Assembly: GCA_000226015.1 (NCBI GenBank)
Contig: JH154184.1
Span: 1,047,599-1,111,598 of the forward strand
DNA from: Mnemiopsis leidyi
Lineage: Eukaryota > Ctenophora > Tentaculata > Lobata > Bolinopsidae
DNA length: 64,000 bases
Direction of reading: 5' to 3'
Each line of letters begins with the position of its first letter. The first letter of the stretch is position 1. Positions 26,340 through 39,800 of the stretch are shown one piece after another. Made by a program: the position numbers and the translations under genes. The notes below the pieces were generated by a model, which made no database searches, had not been told where the DNA came from, and worked only from the letters and a program-made list of their open reading frames with translations.

Positions 26340-27190
26340 ATGAGTGACCTGCCTGACGGATGGGTCAAGAAAATATCAAAGACCCACGGAAAAGAGTACT
26401 ATTATAACGCCGAAGTGGGTACCTCTTCATTTTCTGATTTTCTGTCTTTTTTGGCATTTCCTAACATCTTGAATGTGTATATTGGCTATGTTAGGGTTTA
26501 AACACTCCTGTTTAAATAGGATTTGAATTTTCGAACTTTCAAAATATTAAGCACAATTCATCAACTCTCGTTGAGCGAAACTCCACATTCTTTGTACCAA
26601 CATAAACCAAACCTTCATAGCTTACTGATTATAAGAGTAATCATTGCAAAGGCTGCAACTTTCTGACTGATCCTCCCCAGACGCAAGAGAGTACTTGGGA
26701 ACATCCGGGACCTGGTACGCGCCCAGACAAAGTGCGCGCGAGCCATCTGCTGGTGAAACATGTAGGCAGTAGGCGGCCCAGTAGCTGGAAGGAAGCCAAA
26801 ATAACGCGGAGTAGGGAAGAAGCTTTGGAGATCCTGGATGGTAAGTGAAGTTGTTAAGTTAACTTGGAGATTCACTTATGTAGTGTTCTGTTATATTGCC
26901 CTTGTTTTATAATCAATGGTGTTGTGAAACCTAGAGGTGCATATTATTTTCTTCATTTTTTCATCTTTTTAGGGTTTATCGAGCAAATTGAAGGAGGTGC
27001 ATCCTTTGCTGAGTTGGCCAGAGTAAACAGCGACTGCAGCTCAGCTAAAAACGGAGGCGATCTCGGTTTCTTCGGCAAGGGTCAGATGCAGAAAGCGTTT
27101 GAAGAAGCGACGTTCGCGCTTCAAGTAGACGAAATGAGTGGTCCTGTTAGCACAGATTCAGGTGTTCATATTATTTTGAGAACTGGATAG
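26340..27190 (+). CDS. Peptidyl-prolyl isomerase PIN1
   Basis: PIN1 isomerises pSer/pThr-Pro bonds in nuclear signalling proteins. Exons 26340-26414, 26681-26840 and 26973-27190 give 150 residues. The WW domain has Trp8 (PDGWVKK) and Trp31 (STWEHP). The parvulin domain follows: His47 in SHLLVKH, the phosphate-binding basic triad Lys51/Arg56/Arg57 (VGSRRPSSW), the catalytic Cys100 in [13 protein letters not shown] and His144 in SGVHIILRT. Spacing between exons 1 and 2 matches human exactly when the donor is the GTGGGT after 26414. An upstream in-frame ATG at 26295 would add 15 residues but is probably before the 5' splice acceptor. Confidence 0.96.
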
Positions 27191-27829
27191 ATCTAAGGTA
27201 CACAGTGGCTTTGAAGGGTTTGTAATATACTTTTTCATCTTTATTGATCGTATTGCTTTATTTGATATTATTCCTTTTTAAACAATGAGTGGTTTTTATT
27301 TCGTTACGTGCTCATTCCTTTGTGGCTTCTCGAGTGTTTTAGGCACGGTCCATTTTCAATAACCACGTTTTTGTGGTGCGCCTTGTCAAAAACATTGAAT
27401 CTATAGCGCTAACGCGCCGGCCCCACGCGAGTATAAATTTATGTTAGCGTAGCATTTGAAAATATACTACATTTTGGGATTTTGGGCGGATTGTTATTTT
27501 ATGTTATCAGTTATTGGTTGTCCTTGAGTATAAATTCACATTGCCACAATAATTAATTATCAGATGGGTGCTCTTAAAAAAGCAAACCCGGTGGTATCTT
27601 TTCCCTAACTAATTGGAATGTGGCCAAGATTGTGCAGTATATTATACATGCGTGATGCGACATTGTCGCAATCCAAATTGCTTTTTCTTAAAATTATAGC
27701 TCTGAAGATCGATTCTTACTTTTGTAACTGATAATTAACGTACTCCCGATATTGTGATTTCCAGTGAACACTGCTGACTGCTCTAAATAAACACTCACCT
27801 AGCAATGTGACCACTACAATCATGGCAAC
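27191..27829. other. Intergenic, PIN1 to mitoguardin
   Basis: Contains the PIN1 3' flank and a GC-rich stretch at about 27400-27440 (GCGCTAACGCGCCGGCCCC). An ATG at 27822 opens a 21-codon frame that overlaps the mitoguardin start out of frame. No other feature seen. Confidence 0.4.
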
Positions 27830-30800
27830 ATGGCGGCCTTGCTGCAATCTGGACTTTCAGCTCTCATTCCTAAAGACAGCCGCCTGACCTTTACTATATT
27901 AGTAGCTGGCACTGGTGCTCTAGCCTTGTTTCTGGAATACTACTATCGGGACAGATTAAAAAGCGGTGAGTGGCTCAGTTGCTCAATGATGTTGCTCCAA
28001 AATTACGTTTTCATAACAGCTGCTTCTATGAAATGACCACTTACTTGTATTAAGTGCAAAATTTGATGGTTCATATTACATTTGATTTTGCAGGATTTTC
28101 AAAGAAAAAGTTGCCGGAGGTTGAATCTAAAATCGACTCAGGTAAGGTACTTTAAAACAGTTCACCTTCCATACTATTCAAAACTGAAGTTTTACATTTC
28201 CGAAAGAAGAAAATTGATGTTCAATACAGATGGTTTCAGGAAATGAGAAGCTTGAAGAAGCTATCAGATACTACGAATCTGCCCTGGTCGAGATGCAGCG
28301 TGTAGGTGCAGACCAGAGTCAGCGGATGCAGATTCGTGCAATGCTGCTGAGGGCGTACGAGATACAGGCTATACTTTCTCCAGATGTAAGTTTTGTTTTA
28401 TTGGTTTCTTGATAAAATCTTTGTGTTTTTCTTAAGAATCTTATGAAGAATTGTTTATATTTCCCTATTGTAAGATGAAATCCAGAATTCATCTGATGAC
28501 TAAAGTAAAGTACAAATACACAAATAGATTACATAATAGAGTTTGTTGCACTTCTGTTTCTTCAATTAAACGTTTTTCTGCACTTATTATAACCCTTCCT
28601 ACTACTGGTGTCCCAAATACCTTGGGGCAACTCGGAAACAGCGCTCATAAGTCTGTTGGCATCATGAAACTGGTCTCGATACAATCTTAAACTTCCGAAA
28701 TATCCGGTTGGACCGGGAAGATAAAAATTTCCGCCCATCAGCCACATTCCATCGTTTTCATTGTAAACGATTGGGTCGTTGAAGCGCCAATATTGACACT
28801 TAGGATCTGCACTAGTTTTACCCGTGCTTGTGCAGCCCACTAAAAGAGTGCCCTTTATTGACACCGCTAGATGGACCCATTTGGCAAACGGCACGGGTTC
28901 GTCTATTGTGCCTATTCTGCCTTCCTTGCCGAAGAACACGGTGATGTGTAGTTTATTTCTTCTGTCGATTGTTATTAGTGGGGAGAAGAGAGTGCCGGAG
29001 TCGTCAAACCTGGAATGAGAAAAACTGAAAATTGTCTACTTATTTGATGTGACCAGCTTTTTGCTGGGGTTGGGTCACAAATCAACATTACATTTAGTAT
29101 ATTCTTCAATTAGCATTTGAATGTTGAATTAAGAAAAACTTTTTAAATCCGACAAATAGCTAGACTGAACTCACCTATAAACAAGACTGCAAAGATCTGC
29201 ACTGCACTTATTGGTCAACATGAACCACAAACTCAGCGTAACCACGCCCTCGTCTTGCGACACATAGTCGTCGTCTTTAATAGCAATTCCACACTTTTTA
29301 CCGTCCATAATAAAGGGATACCCCTTGTTTGTCCAATCTTGTCTTGTAGGACATTGAGGCAATCTTGGTTCCTGTAGAGCCAAGATCCAAGCTAGAAAAG
29401 ATTGGCACATTGTGAGCTCCTCAATCTTTCGAACAGAAGTCCACGGTCCGATAATTTCGATGGAGTTGCGATCACGTGCGAACTGAAACACAGCCTGCTC
29501 GTTGTCAGCCCAAATATCGATGTGGGCAATCCAGCACCTCAACTTTACGAATTGGCCCAGGATGTTGTACTCTCTGTCAGGAAGCTGCTGGAGCGCTTTT
29601 GGCACTGCCAGTCTTACTCTAGCCCTAGTCTTGTAGCTGTTTTTACTCGATATTATCAACTTTTGGGACCAAACTTTAAGTGTTTTAGTGTCGTTGGTTG
29701 GGTCGACAGAGACCAGTTCAACTCCCACTGCCATCCTCTCTGCAGAGGAGTACTCTACCGAGATGTTATAATCGTCTTGCGCGGTTATGATCTCGTGAAC
29801 ATGTCCCTTGAACTTAACAGAGGCTTGCTGAACGGTCCGGATCTTGTGTTTGGAGCCAACATGCTCCTGTATCTCCTTGTTTACCAGAGCCAGGTTCATG
29901 TTGTACAATTTCAGAGCAAGTTCCGCCTGCTGGTTGTCCTGCAAGGCCGACAAGCTGTAATAGTAGAGTGTTGCCGCACTGCTAGGGTGGAAGGTCTTGC
30001 TATTCTCCTTCTCTGTAAGATAGGCCGCGTTGTACTGGGAAGTCTCGCATCCCGCTTCCCCGGCTAGCTGGTACCTGACAAATGCTTTCTGGTACTCCTT
30101 CTGGAAGTAGTGATCTAGAGCTTGGCGGGTCAGCCTGGCCAACTTGTCGTGTTTCACTGCTATCCAGTGGTAGAACCGTACCGCGTTACTGCAACTCCGG
30201 GGTGTTCCCAGTCCGAACTTGTGTAATGTACCGGTCTCTAGTGCAGCTGCGATGTGCCCCTGAGCCGCAGCTGCGTCAAAGTTCTTTATCGCTTCCTTGT
30301 AGTCAGGACCTCCGGGACAATCAGGACGGGAATACACCATCCCTAGCGCATACATAGAGTTCTTGTCTCCAGAGGCAGCTCCCTGTTTGTAGTATTTGAG
30401 AGCCTCTGTCAGATTGCCGCTGTGTTCGCTGTGAAACCAGCCCAGGCCAGCCAAACTCGATACAAAACCTGCCTCAGCAGCTCTCATCAGCATCTCTAGC
30501 CCGCCCTTCTTGTCCTGCTCTGTCCCGTGTCCGCTAATCTTCATCAGGGCTGTCTCGTGTATCGCATGTAAATCTCCCTGATCGGCTGCTCTCTTGTAGT
30601 ATCTGTATGCTTTGTCCAGGTCCTTAGTTCGGCCGTGGGACCCCACCAAGTGTTGATATCCCAGTCTCTTGGCCGCCTCAATGTCCCCCTCCACTGCCAG
30701 CTCCACATTTTTCCTGTGCTGCTCTCCTTTCTCGCCCTCCTGGTCGAACAACTCCTTCTCAGAGCTCAGTTTCACCGTCTCTGCCCACACATTGTGAAGA

Positions 30801-33800
30801 GTAGCATTGTTCATTGTCTCGTGCGCCTCCAGCGCTAGTCTTTCGTAATACACCAGCGCAGACTCACAATCCAGGGGGATCTCTGAAGGTGTGTCTAGTC
30901 TGTGTCGGAACGCCAGGGCAAGGTCGCTAAGGACATCTCCTCGGAGAGAGCCCGTCAGAAACTCTTTTCCGTTTGGTGGGTGGTCGGGCGCTTCGAGGAC
31001 GGTTTTAGTGAAGGTTGCGTTAACACTACCGTAACACTCTGCTTGTGCCAGGAGCTTGTACCCTTCTATTACTCTACCTGGTATAGTAGTACGTGAAAGT
31101 GAAAATATTGTTAGATAATTTTAACGCATTGTTATCTTACACTTCAAATCATGTCGTCCAACAACGATCACCCTACCTATCCTGTTCTGTTTCCCTTCAA
31201 AATCCGAAAACAGAGCTATAAAAAAGTTAAATAAACCATACCAGAACTTACCTCCGTCTATAAGCGGATAAGCTTGTCTAAGTAGCTGCTCCCCCACCTT
31301 CAGGGCCGTCTCCTCAAACTCAAGGTAATCTTCTTCGTTTGGGAAGTTCAGCTCGTACTTATCGCTAGGGATGTAGGGTTTTTTGCTGCCCAGAAGTTCG
31401 TACAGGTTGTATCGCATCATCTTGCAGGTTGTGCTTGTACCGTTACCTGCAAGGTTGATAGGTTTATGGTATACGGTATAATACATAAGTATACTATATT
31501 GTACTTAAACATACTGTATAGTATAGTAGTATCCTACCTATCGGGAATCCAGTTGATTGACTAAGCTGGACTGATTTATGTTTTATATCTAGCTTAGTTG
31601 GAGGTTGTTTTGAACTATTTCAACACTACAAATTAAATACATTTATTGAGAATGAAACAGAAGGTATGGTTATATTTTTTGCTATAATTACAAAATATTT
31701 TTTGAATCCATATCAGCTTATCTTGCTAGGGGCTATGTTTTGTTCGGAGCATGTATGCTTCAGTAATCAGAGCGAAGTTTTCCTATTCCTTTCAGGGTAT
31801 ACTGTGATAAAGTTTTCGATTTAAGAACTGAGTACAAAAGTCAGTAATTTTGTTGGTAAGTAATTTGATCGGTGTGTGATAAAGCTGTTTTTACTTTTTA
31901 TACACTTATATACTGCATAACACGTTTATTTTATTATACACTTATATACTGTATAACACGTTTATTTTATCATACACGTATATACTGCATAACACCTTAT
32001 CTTATTATACACTTATATACTGTATAACCTTAGTTGTAGTGAACGCTGAATGGTCTTTGAGTACGTACGTTCCAATCATTTTTTAGTGTACGTTAGTGAA
32101 CGTTTGTGAACGTGAGCCATTGTTTTCATCATTTTTTCGATAGCTTTTTGAGTTTTGGATTGATACAATGAGATTAAACTATGCCATCAGGGAGAGAAAT
32201 AGCAATCTAGAAATTCAAAAAAGGGCTCGGGAAGGAGATGCGTGCACAATGCACATTATACATACGTCGTTGTTTTCATACTGTGTACTGTGCAGCGTAT
32301 AGTAGTGGTTATCTCTACAGCCTTTTGGCTTCCTAATCAACGTTCCTTACGTTCACTACAACTAAGTGTATAACACGTTTATTTTATTATACACGTATAA
32401 ACTGCATAACACGTTTGCTCCTACTGTTTGTCCTAAACTTCTATTTTGTTATATGTGATATTTTTCAAGTAAATTTTACTATCTTAAAAATAGATCAGAA
32501 TGTTTTCGATCGAAAATTTCGGTAGTTATGCGCACAAATTCAGTTTCTTATTTATATTGATCTCTAAAGCACCGCGCCTGCATAATTTGGTAATATGTAG
32601 TGTATTTATTATTCTTTCATCTTTGTCAATAGAATTTAAATTAAGACATTCTGGCAGCAATATGGCTACCGCTTCAAGCTCATCCAGTTACAAGATTACG
32701 TGGATTAACGATGTAGCTGGTGTTAAACAATCTATCAAAGACTTGGGACGTGAAAAAGAAATCGCGGTAGATTGCGAGGGCATGAATCTAAGTCGAGAAG
32801 GAACTCTCGACATCCTTAGCATTGCTACAAGACATCGTGATGTTTACCTGTTTGATATCGCCAAATTGGGCGCCCTGGCTTTTGAGGCTGGTTTGAAGGG
32901 TCTGCTTGAATCTGACCGCACAACCCACACCAAACTTTTGTATGACTGTAGAAACGATGCTGATGCTCTTTTGCATATCTACGATGTTAAATTGGCGGGT
33001 GTTTTAGACCTTCAACTTCTGGAGGTGATTCATCGGCGCAACAGGGGACAAAGGATCGAGTACCTGCGTGGACTAAAAAAGAGTCTTGAAACATACGTTA
33101 ATGATCGAAAAATGGAGATTATCAAAAGGAAGGGAATCAATGAAATTGAAGAAAGTAAAAAGAAGGATGTTAATATCTGGGCAGCCCGACCACTGAGTGA
33201 TGAGCTGAAGGAGTATTGTGCGGTTGACGTGGCAGCACTTTTTCCGTTACAAAAAATTCTTACGAAGAGGAAAGACGCTGAAGATATGAAGATTGTTTTA
33301 GAAGGATCTGAAAGATTTTCCGATTACTTTCGATCATACGAGGTTCTTCCAATGAAAGAATTTATATGGAATCCTTTCTTGCCGCAGAAAATTTTGCGTT
33401 TTAATTTCATAAGAAATACCACTGAAGAAGTGAAGAAGTGCCAAGGCTGCAGAAAGGAATTTAGAAAAGCTGAGTTAAAGATTTCCTGTCTTGCTCAGCA
33501 AGCATGGCTATGTGGTGTTTGCAAGAAAGTTGAGATCAGGGCGAAGGATGCGGTGTCGATGTTAAAGTGGCTCAAAGAATCAGTTTAGCGCGGAAACAAC
33601 TTCATCATTTTGGGCATTAATTGTGTTTTAGCTTTTTAATGAACAGCTTTCGAAAACTATTCAGGGGGATCCTTGATCATTTAATATGATCGGTTCTTTT
33701 ATTGTAAATTTGATTTGGTATGTGGTTAACTTTGATTTTATTCTTACTCTCATTCAAATGTCAATCTGTTTTAGCTATTTTTATGATTCTGTGATAAACT

Positions 33801-36800
33801 GTATAATATTTTCCCCCCACAAATCCCGTTTGATTGATGGGATTCGCAATAGATATAGTTACTCAGATAAAGCAATAGTACCTTATTTCAAGTAAAAATT
33901 GTAAATCATTGCTTCAGAATAAGTGGGCAATTTTTAGTACCTTCCTAAAGAAATTCGTAACAATGACATTGTATCGATGAAATAACCCACATTTGCCGAT
34001 TAGCTCTATGTTTGACTTATCTGTATGTTGTTTTGGATCAAGAGCCGCACAGCGCCCGGCAATGCTGGACTTTCCATTAGTTGACCATGACATTCTTACA
34101 TCTTGACAGTAACAATCATCTTGAAAACCTTTCCAAAAAATCCAAAAAAATTTTGTAGGCTTTTTACTGTTTGATAGTTTGTTTATCAGTATGCGACGGT
34201 AATCAAATTGACCAAATACTTTGGCAATTGGCAAAACATTAACTTTTAGACCTAGGATTAGCATAGAATATTATAAATGAAAGATGATATGTATGACTAG
34301 AATTTCGAAAAAATCTGTGCCATCAATTCCATGCTGATGTTGGAGCTAAAGAACTTTCTATTTTGAGTCTGTGTATATTTGTATCTATACTATTGCCATT
34401 GAGGCAAGTTACTAAAATCTCAAAAAAGTCAGATAAAGTGACCCTGACGTGGTTTCATGATTCATCTTTATATGAGGTATTTATGAATAATAAACAGTTA
34501 AATCGGAGGCGCTATATTCAGCCTAGGAACGTTAAAATCCCTTAAACCACTGATCTGTATGCCTTAAACATTTATTTCTCATAGCCGTACTCTTAAAGAC
34601 ACCTATTTAGTACTCTGTGCGCTTTCCATATGACAAAGATCAATACGCGCTTTATTTGCCTAAATAAGTTTGACGCTTTCAGAATTCAGTCCGTGTATTA
34701 ATTTCACCACATCTGATCGAGTGTCGTTAGCTGCAATGTCAGCAGCCAGCTGCCGGAGAGTGTAATGCCCATCTTTCGTGTGAGTGGTGACTAAAGAGTA
34801 CTGAACAGTTCACCTTAATCATTTTCTTTCGCCGATTTTTGACAATTCGATGTGAAATCATTGATTGATCGAAATCAGTTTTACTCCACTAATATTCTCG
34901 CCTTATGAAAAGGCAAAGGATAGAGAATGTATAATTAATTTTTTGGCACTTTTTCTTTGTTTGGATCGGATGTTGACAAATAATATTATCGTTGACAAAT
35001 GATTATAATATTATCGTTTCGATGAGGAAAATTTCTCCGTTATCACGAAAAAATTCTTTGTAGAATGGAAAACACAAGCGATAGATGCCCGGTACTTTCG
35101 CTTGATACTTGTGATCCGGAGGAATTATTAATTCCTCTAATAACTGTCGAACATCAAACTGCAGAAGACATTTCGTCAGACCTTGAAACTCAGTTCGATG
35201 ATCAGTACATTTCATCTACAGAAATGTCCGATGTGGATCTGAATACTCCGCTGATCTTACCTTCAATTCCACTGACCTCTTCAGCTGATTGCAACAGTTC
35301 ACTGCTGGATGCCCCTTTAATTCTTGCTAATCCTTCCACTTCAGCAATTCATTTAGAAAACCATTCAAGCACAGAGTTAGAGTTAGAGTTAGAGTTAGAA
35401 AATAATTCCTTAGCACAAGAAGCCTCCTCAGTATCAAAAAAGATAATCTTTGTTGACAGCCCTGAATTGATGACGAAAGCACTAAAGGAAATAGATCGCC
35501 AATCTAAAATTGCATTGGTCTGTAAAGGAATTCAGGTTTGCAGAAAAAATGCTGTTGACCTTGTTTGTGTTGGTTTAAGGAATGGTAAAATCTTCTTATT
35601 TGACATATCTGATAGAGGTACCTGGCTTGAGGCAGGGTTGAAGAACCTGCTGGAATGTGACAGTAGGCCAGTTATTGGAAGTGGAAAAGTGGAAAAGGTT
35701 AAGGATAAAGTTGATAAGATGAAGCGGATGTACGAAAGAAGGCGATCGTCGGTGGACAGTGATTATCTCTCTGAGATGAGGTTCAGTAAAGTTAAGCTCA
35801 TGTTCGATTGTAGAGACGCTTCTGATTCACTTTTCCAGTTTCATGATGTCGTGCTGGACGGCGTTTTAGACATACAACTACTGGAAATTGTTCATCGCCG
35901 AAAGTTTTATTTGAACCAAGAACTACTTCGTGATTTCGAGGAATGTCTAGAAACGTACGCCAACGACCTGCCAAACAAGTTTTCAATGAACAGAGCTTTT
36001 GAGGAGTTAGACAACGCAAGACGATCAGGTTCTAACCCATGGACTGTTAGACCCTTTTGTACCGAGTTGGTGGATGGTCTAATAGCAGAAGTAAACTCTC
36101 TCTTTACCCTCTACGATGTTCTAAGGAGAAATAAAAATTCTGATGATATGAACCTTGTTCTCCAGAGCTCAAAACGTTACGCCGACTATTTCCGATCCTA
36201 CGCAACATTTCCTAAGGAGGAGTTTCATCGAAATGCATTTGTTCCACACAATATTCTGATCTGGACTCCAAGAGAAGCTCATGATCCTCCTAGGTCCTGC
36301 GATGCGTGTTTCAAAGTGTTTGGAATGTCAGAAATGAGCTCATCTGTGATAAAAGGGTCAACGCTGTGTGCGCTTTGCATTAAGATTGTCCGTAAGATAA
36401 AGAGTAAAACGGGTGTTTTCCCCAAACTTGATGAAGAATTTGACGATGAAGATGGTACAAATATTTCAAGAAGATCTTCTTTTTCTAATTTTAGTCGCAT
36501 TTCTATCAGATAACAAACGATTGGTATTGTATTCAGGTATTGCAAATCATTTAGCTGAACGATAGTTAAAACACACAGGCGAAAAAGGTTTCAGAACAAT
36601 CAGTTTTATGTATCATACGCTCTATTTATGTGATCATTGACAATGTTGAAAATCACGACCTTTTCTTTTGTCGTAACTTATGGCTTACCTTTTCTAAAAA
36701 TAGGCTAACACAGTGCTGAGTAGGGAACAGCAATACGGTATCCGTAGAGTGTATAATGTATATTGAGCATTTGGTATAGTCTTATCTATTTCCCTCATAT

Positions 36801-39800
36801 ATTTCCTTATTCTTATATTTCGATATGATTATCATTCTTTAACATGTAAATTTTAGTGTCCTGATGACGACGTTGTAACGCAGATAAATATCGATGAATT
36901 TCCAGTAAATCCTTTGTCTTTCACTCGAGTCAAGAATAGTATAACAAAACACTGTTGAACTTAAGTTATGATGATGCTCATAAACAACCATCAGATCATT
37001 CAGTTAAAACGTTTGATCATTTCAAATAATAGTATAATGGAGAATGTATGTGGGTGGGTCGCCCTAAAGATGCAGCTCCCCTTCACATGTAGCCTGAACT
37101 TTCGATTTGTGCGATGATGAATACTCTTATATACAGAATGTACTCATTGCAACTGTAAACTATTCAGTAATTTTATCTACTATATTCCTGCTAAACTTGC
37201 GATAGATTTTTCGTCTGTCTTCCGTTGATACACAACGGAAAGTTGAAGGAATCATAATCATAACATTTCAAAAGCTTCAACCATCAAAAAATAAAGTACT
37301 TTTGCCAATACGATTTGAATACATACGATTACATTTCAATCATTAATAATTACATTAAGTCGCCAACCAACGTGGCCTAAATGCAGTATGGACGAATTTA
37401 TTTTATTCCTGTATTACTGCTGATATCATATTTCTGCTGCAATATACGACTGGAGTCTCAGTACTATTTTGCCAATGTTCTGGAACGTTAAACAATTTGC
37501 AAGGATTGAATGTTTATACATTCCTATCGCTACATTATATAGCCTTCTATAACTAATTATAGCCGAACTGCTGCAGTTATACTGATTTGCTGTGGCCGTG
37601 GGACTGGTAGTTTTTATGTTGGCATATTTTTGTCACCGTGGCATCTGAATTTAGTTTTTACCTTTTAATTAGGAACGGTATTCGTGGGGAAGAGTCTCAA
37701 ATTTTCAATGATACAACACCTTATTTCTCAAAATTGATTGGCTCTACCTTAGTTCTGGGTAGTGAAATACAGTAAACCCTCGATTTACCGGGCCTCTATT
37801 TACCGTGTCCCTCTATTTACCGGGCCTCCTTCCTTTCCCCCGAAATTTTTCAATATTTTCGCACAAAACATTGTTCCCGTCTTTTATTTGCGTGTCACAT
37901 GTCAAAGCTTGTTATCTCATGGTCGTTAAATTATACGGCTCCTTTTGTACCCAATTAAAGCATGTTATACTGTCCTGATAAAGATACACGAGATGCTTGA
38001 CAACTGTCCAGCACACGATCGTGTATCAGTATGACTTGATCGCATACGCCGATGGCACGACACGTAAGATCGATTAANNNNNNNNNNNNNNNNNNNNNNN
38101 NNNNNNNNNNNNNNNNNNNNNNNNNNNNNNNNNNNNNNNNNNNNNNNNNNNNNNNNNNNNNNNNNNNNNNNNNNNNNNNNNNNNNNNNNNNNNNNNNNNN
38201 NNNNNNNNNNNNNNNNNNNNNNNNNNNNNNNNNNNNNNNNNNNNNNNNNNNNNNNNNNNNNNNNNNNNNNNNNNNNNNNNNNNNNNNNNNNNNNNNNNNN
38301 NNNNNNNNNNNNNNNNNNNNNNNNNNNNNNNNNNNNNNNNNNNNNNNNNNNNNNNNNNNNNNNNNNNNNNNNNNNNNNNNNNNNNNNNNNNNNNNNNNNN
38401 NNNNNNNNNNNNNNNNNNNNNNNNNNNNNNNNNNNNNNNNNNNNNNNNNNNNNNNNNNNNNNNNNNNNNNNNNNNNNNNNNNNNNNNNNNNNNNNNNNNN
38501 NNNNNNNNNNNNNNNNNNNNNNNNNNNNNNNNNNNNNNNNNNNNNNNNNNNNNNNNNNNNNNNGTGAGAGGAGAATGCCCTTTTTCCAACATAACTATAC
38601 GCCTATTCTTGAACGGTTTTGAATCGTTCTTAAGCTGTTCTTAAACGGTTCTTAAGCAGTTCTAAAGCGGTTCTTAAACGGTTCTTAAGCGGTCGTTTGA
38701 CCTAAGGAGTTCTAAGGAGTCTTAAACGGTTATTAAACAGACATTAGGCATACTCTGTCATATCATACGCATAAGTACCCGTATCGCGCATCACGATTCG
38801 GATACAATTTTATTTCAAAATTGGTGAAAGTTGACGTCGGTTCCTAAAAGAGCTCGAAAGGTGCATTGCGAAGTTTTCCCCTGATGAGGCCATTGTATTG
38901 AAGGACAATGTACGCATAATAATATTCGTGATTGCTAAAACCACTGGAACCTCAATAGAAGACCTATATAGTTTTGTAAGTTATATAATTTTTGGAGGTT
39001 CTGTGGATTCATCATGTCAAAATTATTGTTATTTCAAATTTTAATGGCATTTTCTTTAAACTTGAATTTTTATTACAGTCAAGAATGGACATTAGCTCAG
39101 CACACAAGTCATCGTATTACCAGAAATTACAATGGGTCGATACCGTTCCAAAGGTTACTAGAGCGGTCAAAGAACTCAAGAAACAAAAAGAGATTGCTTT
39201 GGACTGCGAGGGATTTAGCCTTGGACGAAAGGGTACCCTTGATATTGTGACTATTGGTACTATGAATAAGAAAGTTTTTCTATTTGACATAACTCAACTT
39301 AAGTCGACTGCATTCGACCACGGATTGAGAGATTTACTCCAGTCGGATAGAGACACCATGACAAAGCTCATGTTTGATTGCCGCAACGATTCTGACGCTC
39401 TGCTACATCTTTTCAATGTAAAGTTGGTTGGCGTCCTGGATCTGCAGGTTGTGGATTATCTTAGGAGAAAGGGAATGAAGAAGGGGAACGAAGATCCGGT
39501 CGCAATCAGGGGCTTAGACAAAATAATTGATGGAGGAGTAGCGTCATTGAAAAGTAGAATTGGTGATCAAATAAAAAACGCGTCCATTAGAGGACAGAAT
39601 ATTTGGATAGCCCGACCTCTAGGCCCTGAGTTGGAAAATTACTGTGCTTTAGATGTATTAAAGCTATTTGAAATTCGCAAGGTTTTCAAAAATACGATCA
39701 AGAAAAAAGGAAATGAAATGTTTGGCGAATCTAAAAAGCGGCTCGCTTCTGAAAGATTGTAGAAGGCTCATTAAAGATAAGATAGTATAATAGCGATTCC

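Noticed and set aside
27830-28478. Separate small 123-residue membrane protein ending at 28478
   Set aside because: Exons 1-3 match the N-terminal part of mitoguardin and join in phase to 41362; a local last exon at 28437 is possible but would leave the C-terminal mitoguardin exons without their membrane part.
29402-30357. Plus-strand frames of 221 and 91 codons
   Set aside because: They lie antisense to the large SEL1L3-like exon, whose protein has clear homology; the antisense frames have no motif.
35372-35400. Telomere-like repeat TTAGAG
   Set aside because: Only about four units within a coding exon, giving Leu-Glu; it is a simple repeat, not interstitial telomere sequence.
38052-38592. 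Two long open frames across the gap
   Set aside because: They consist of N only.
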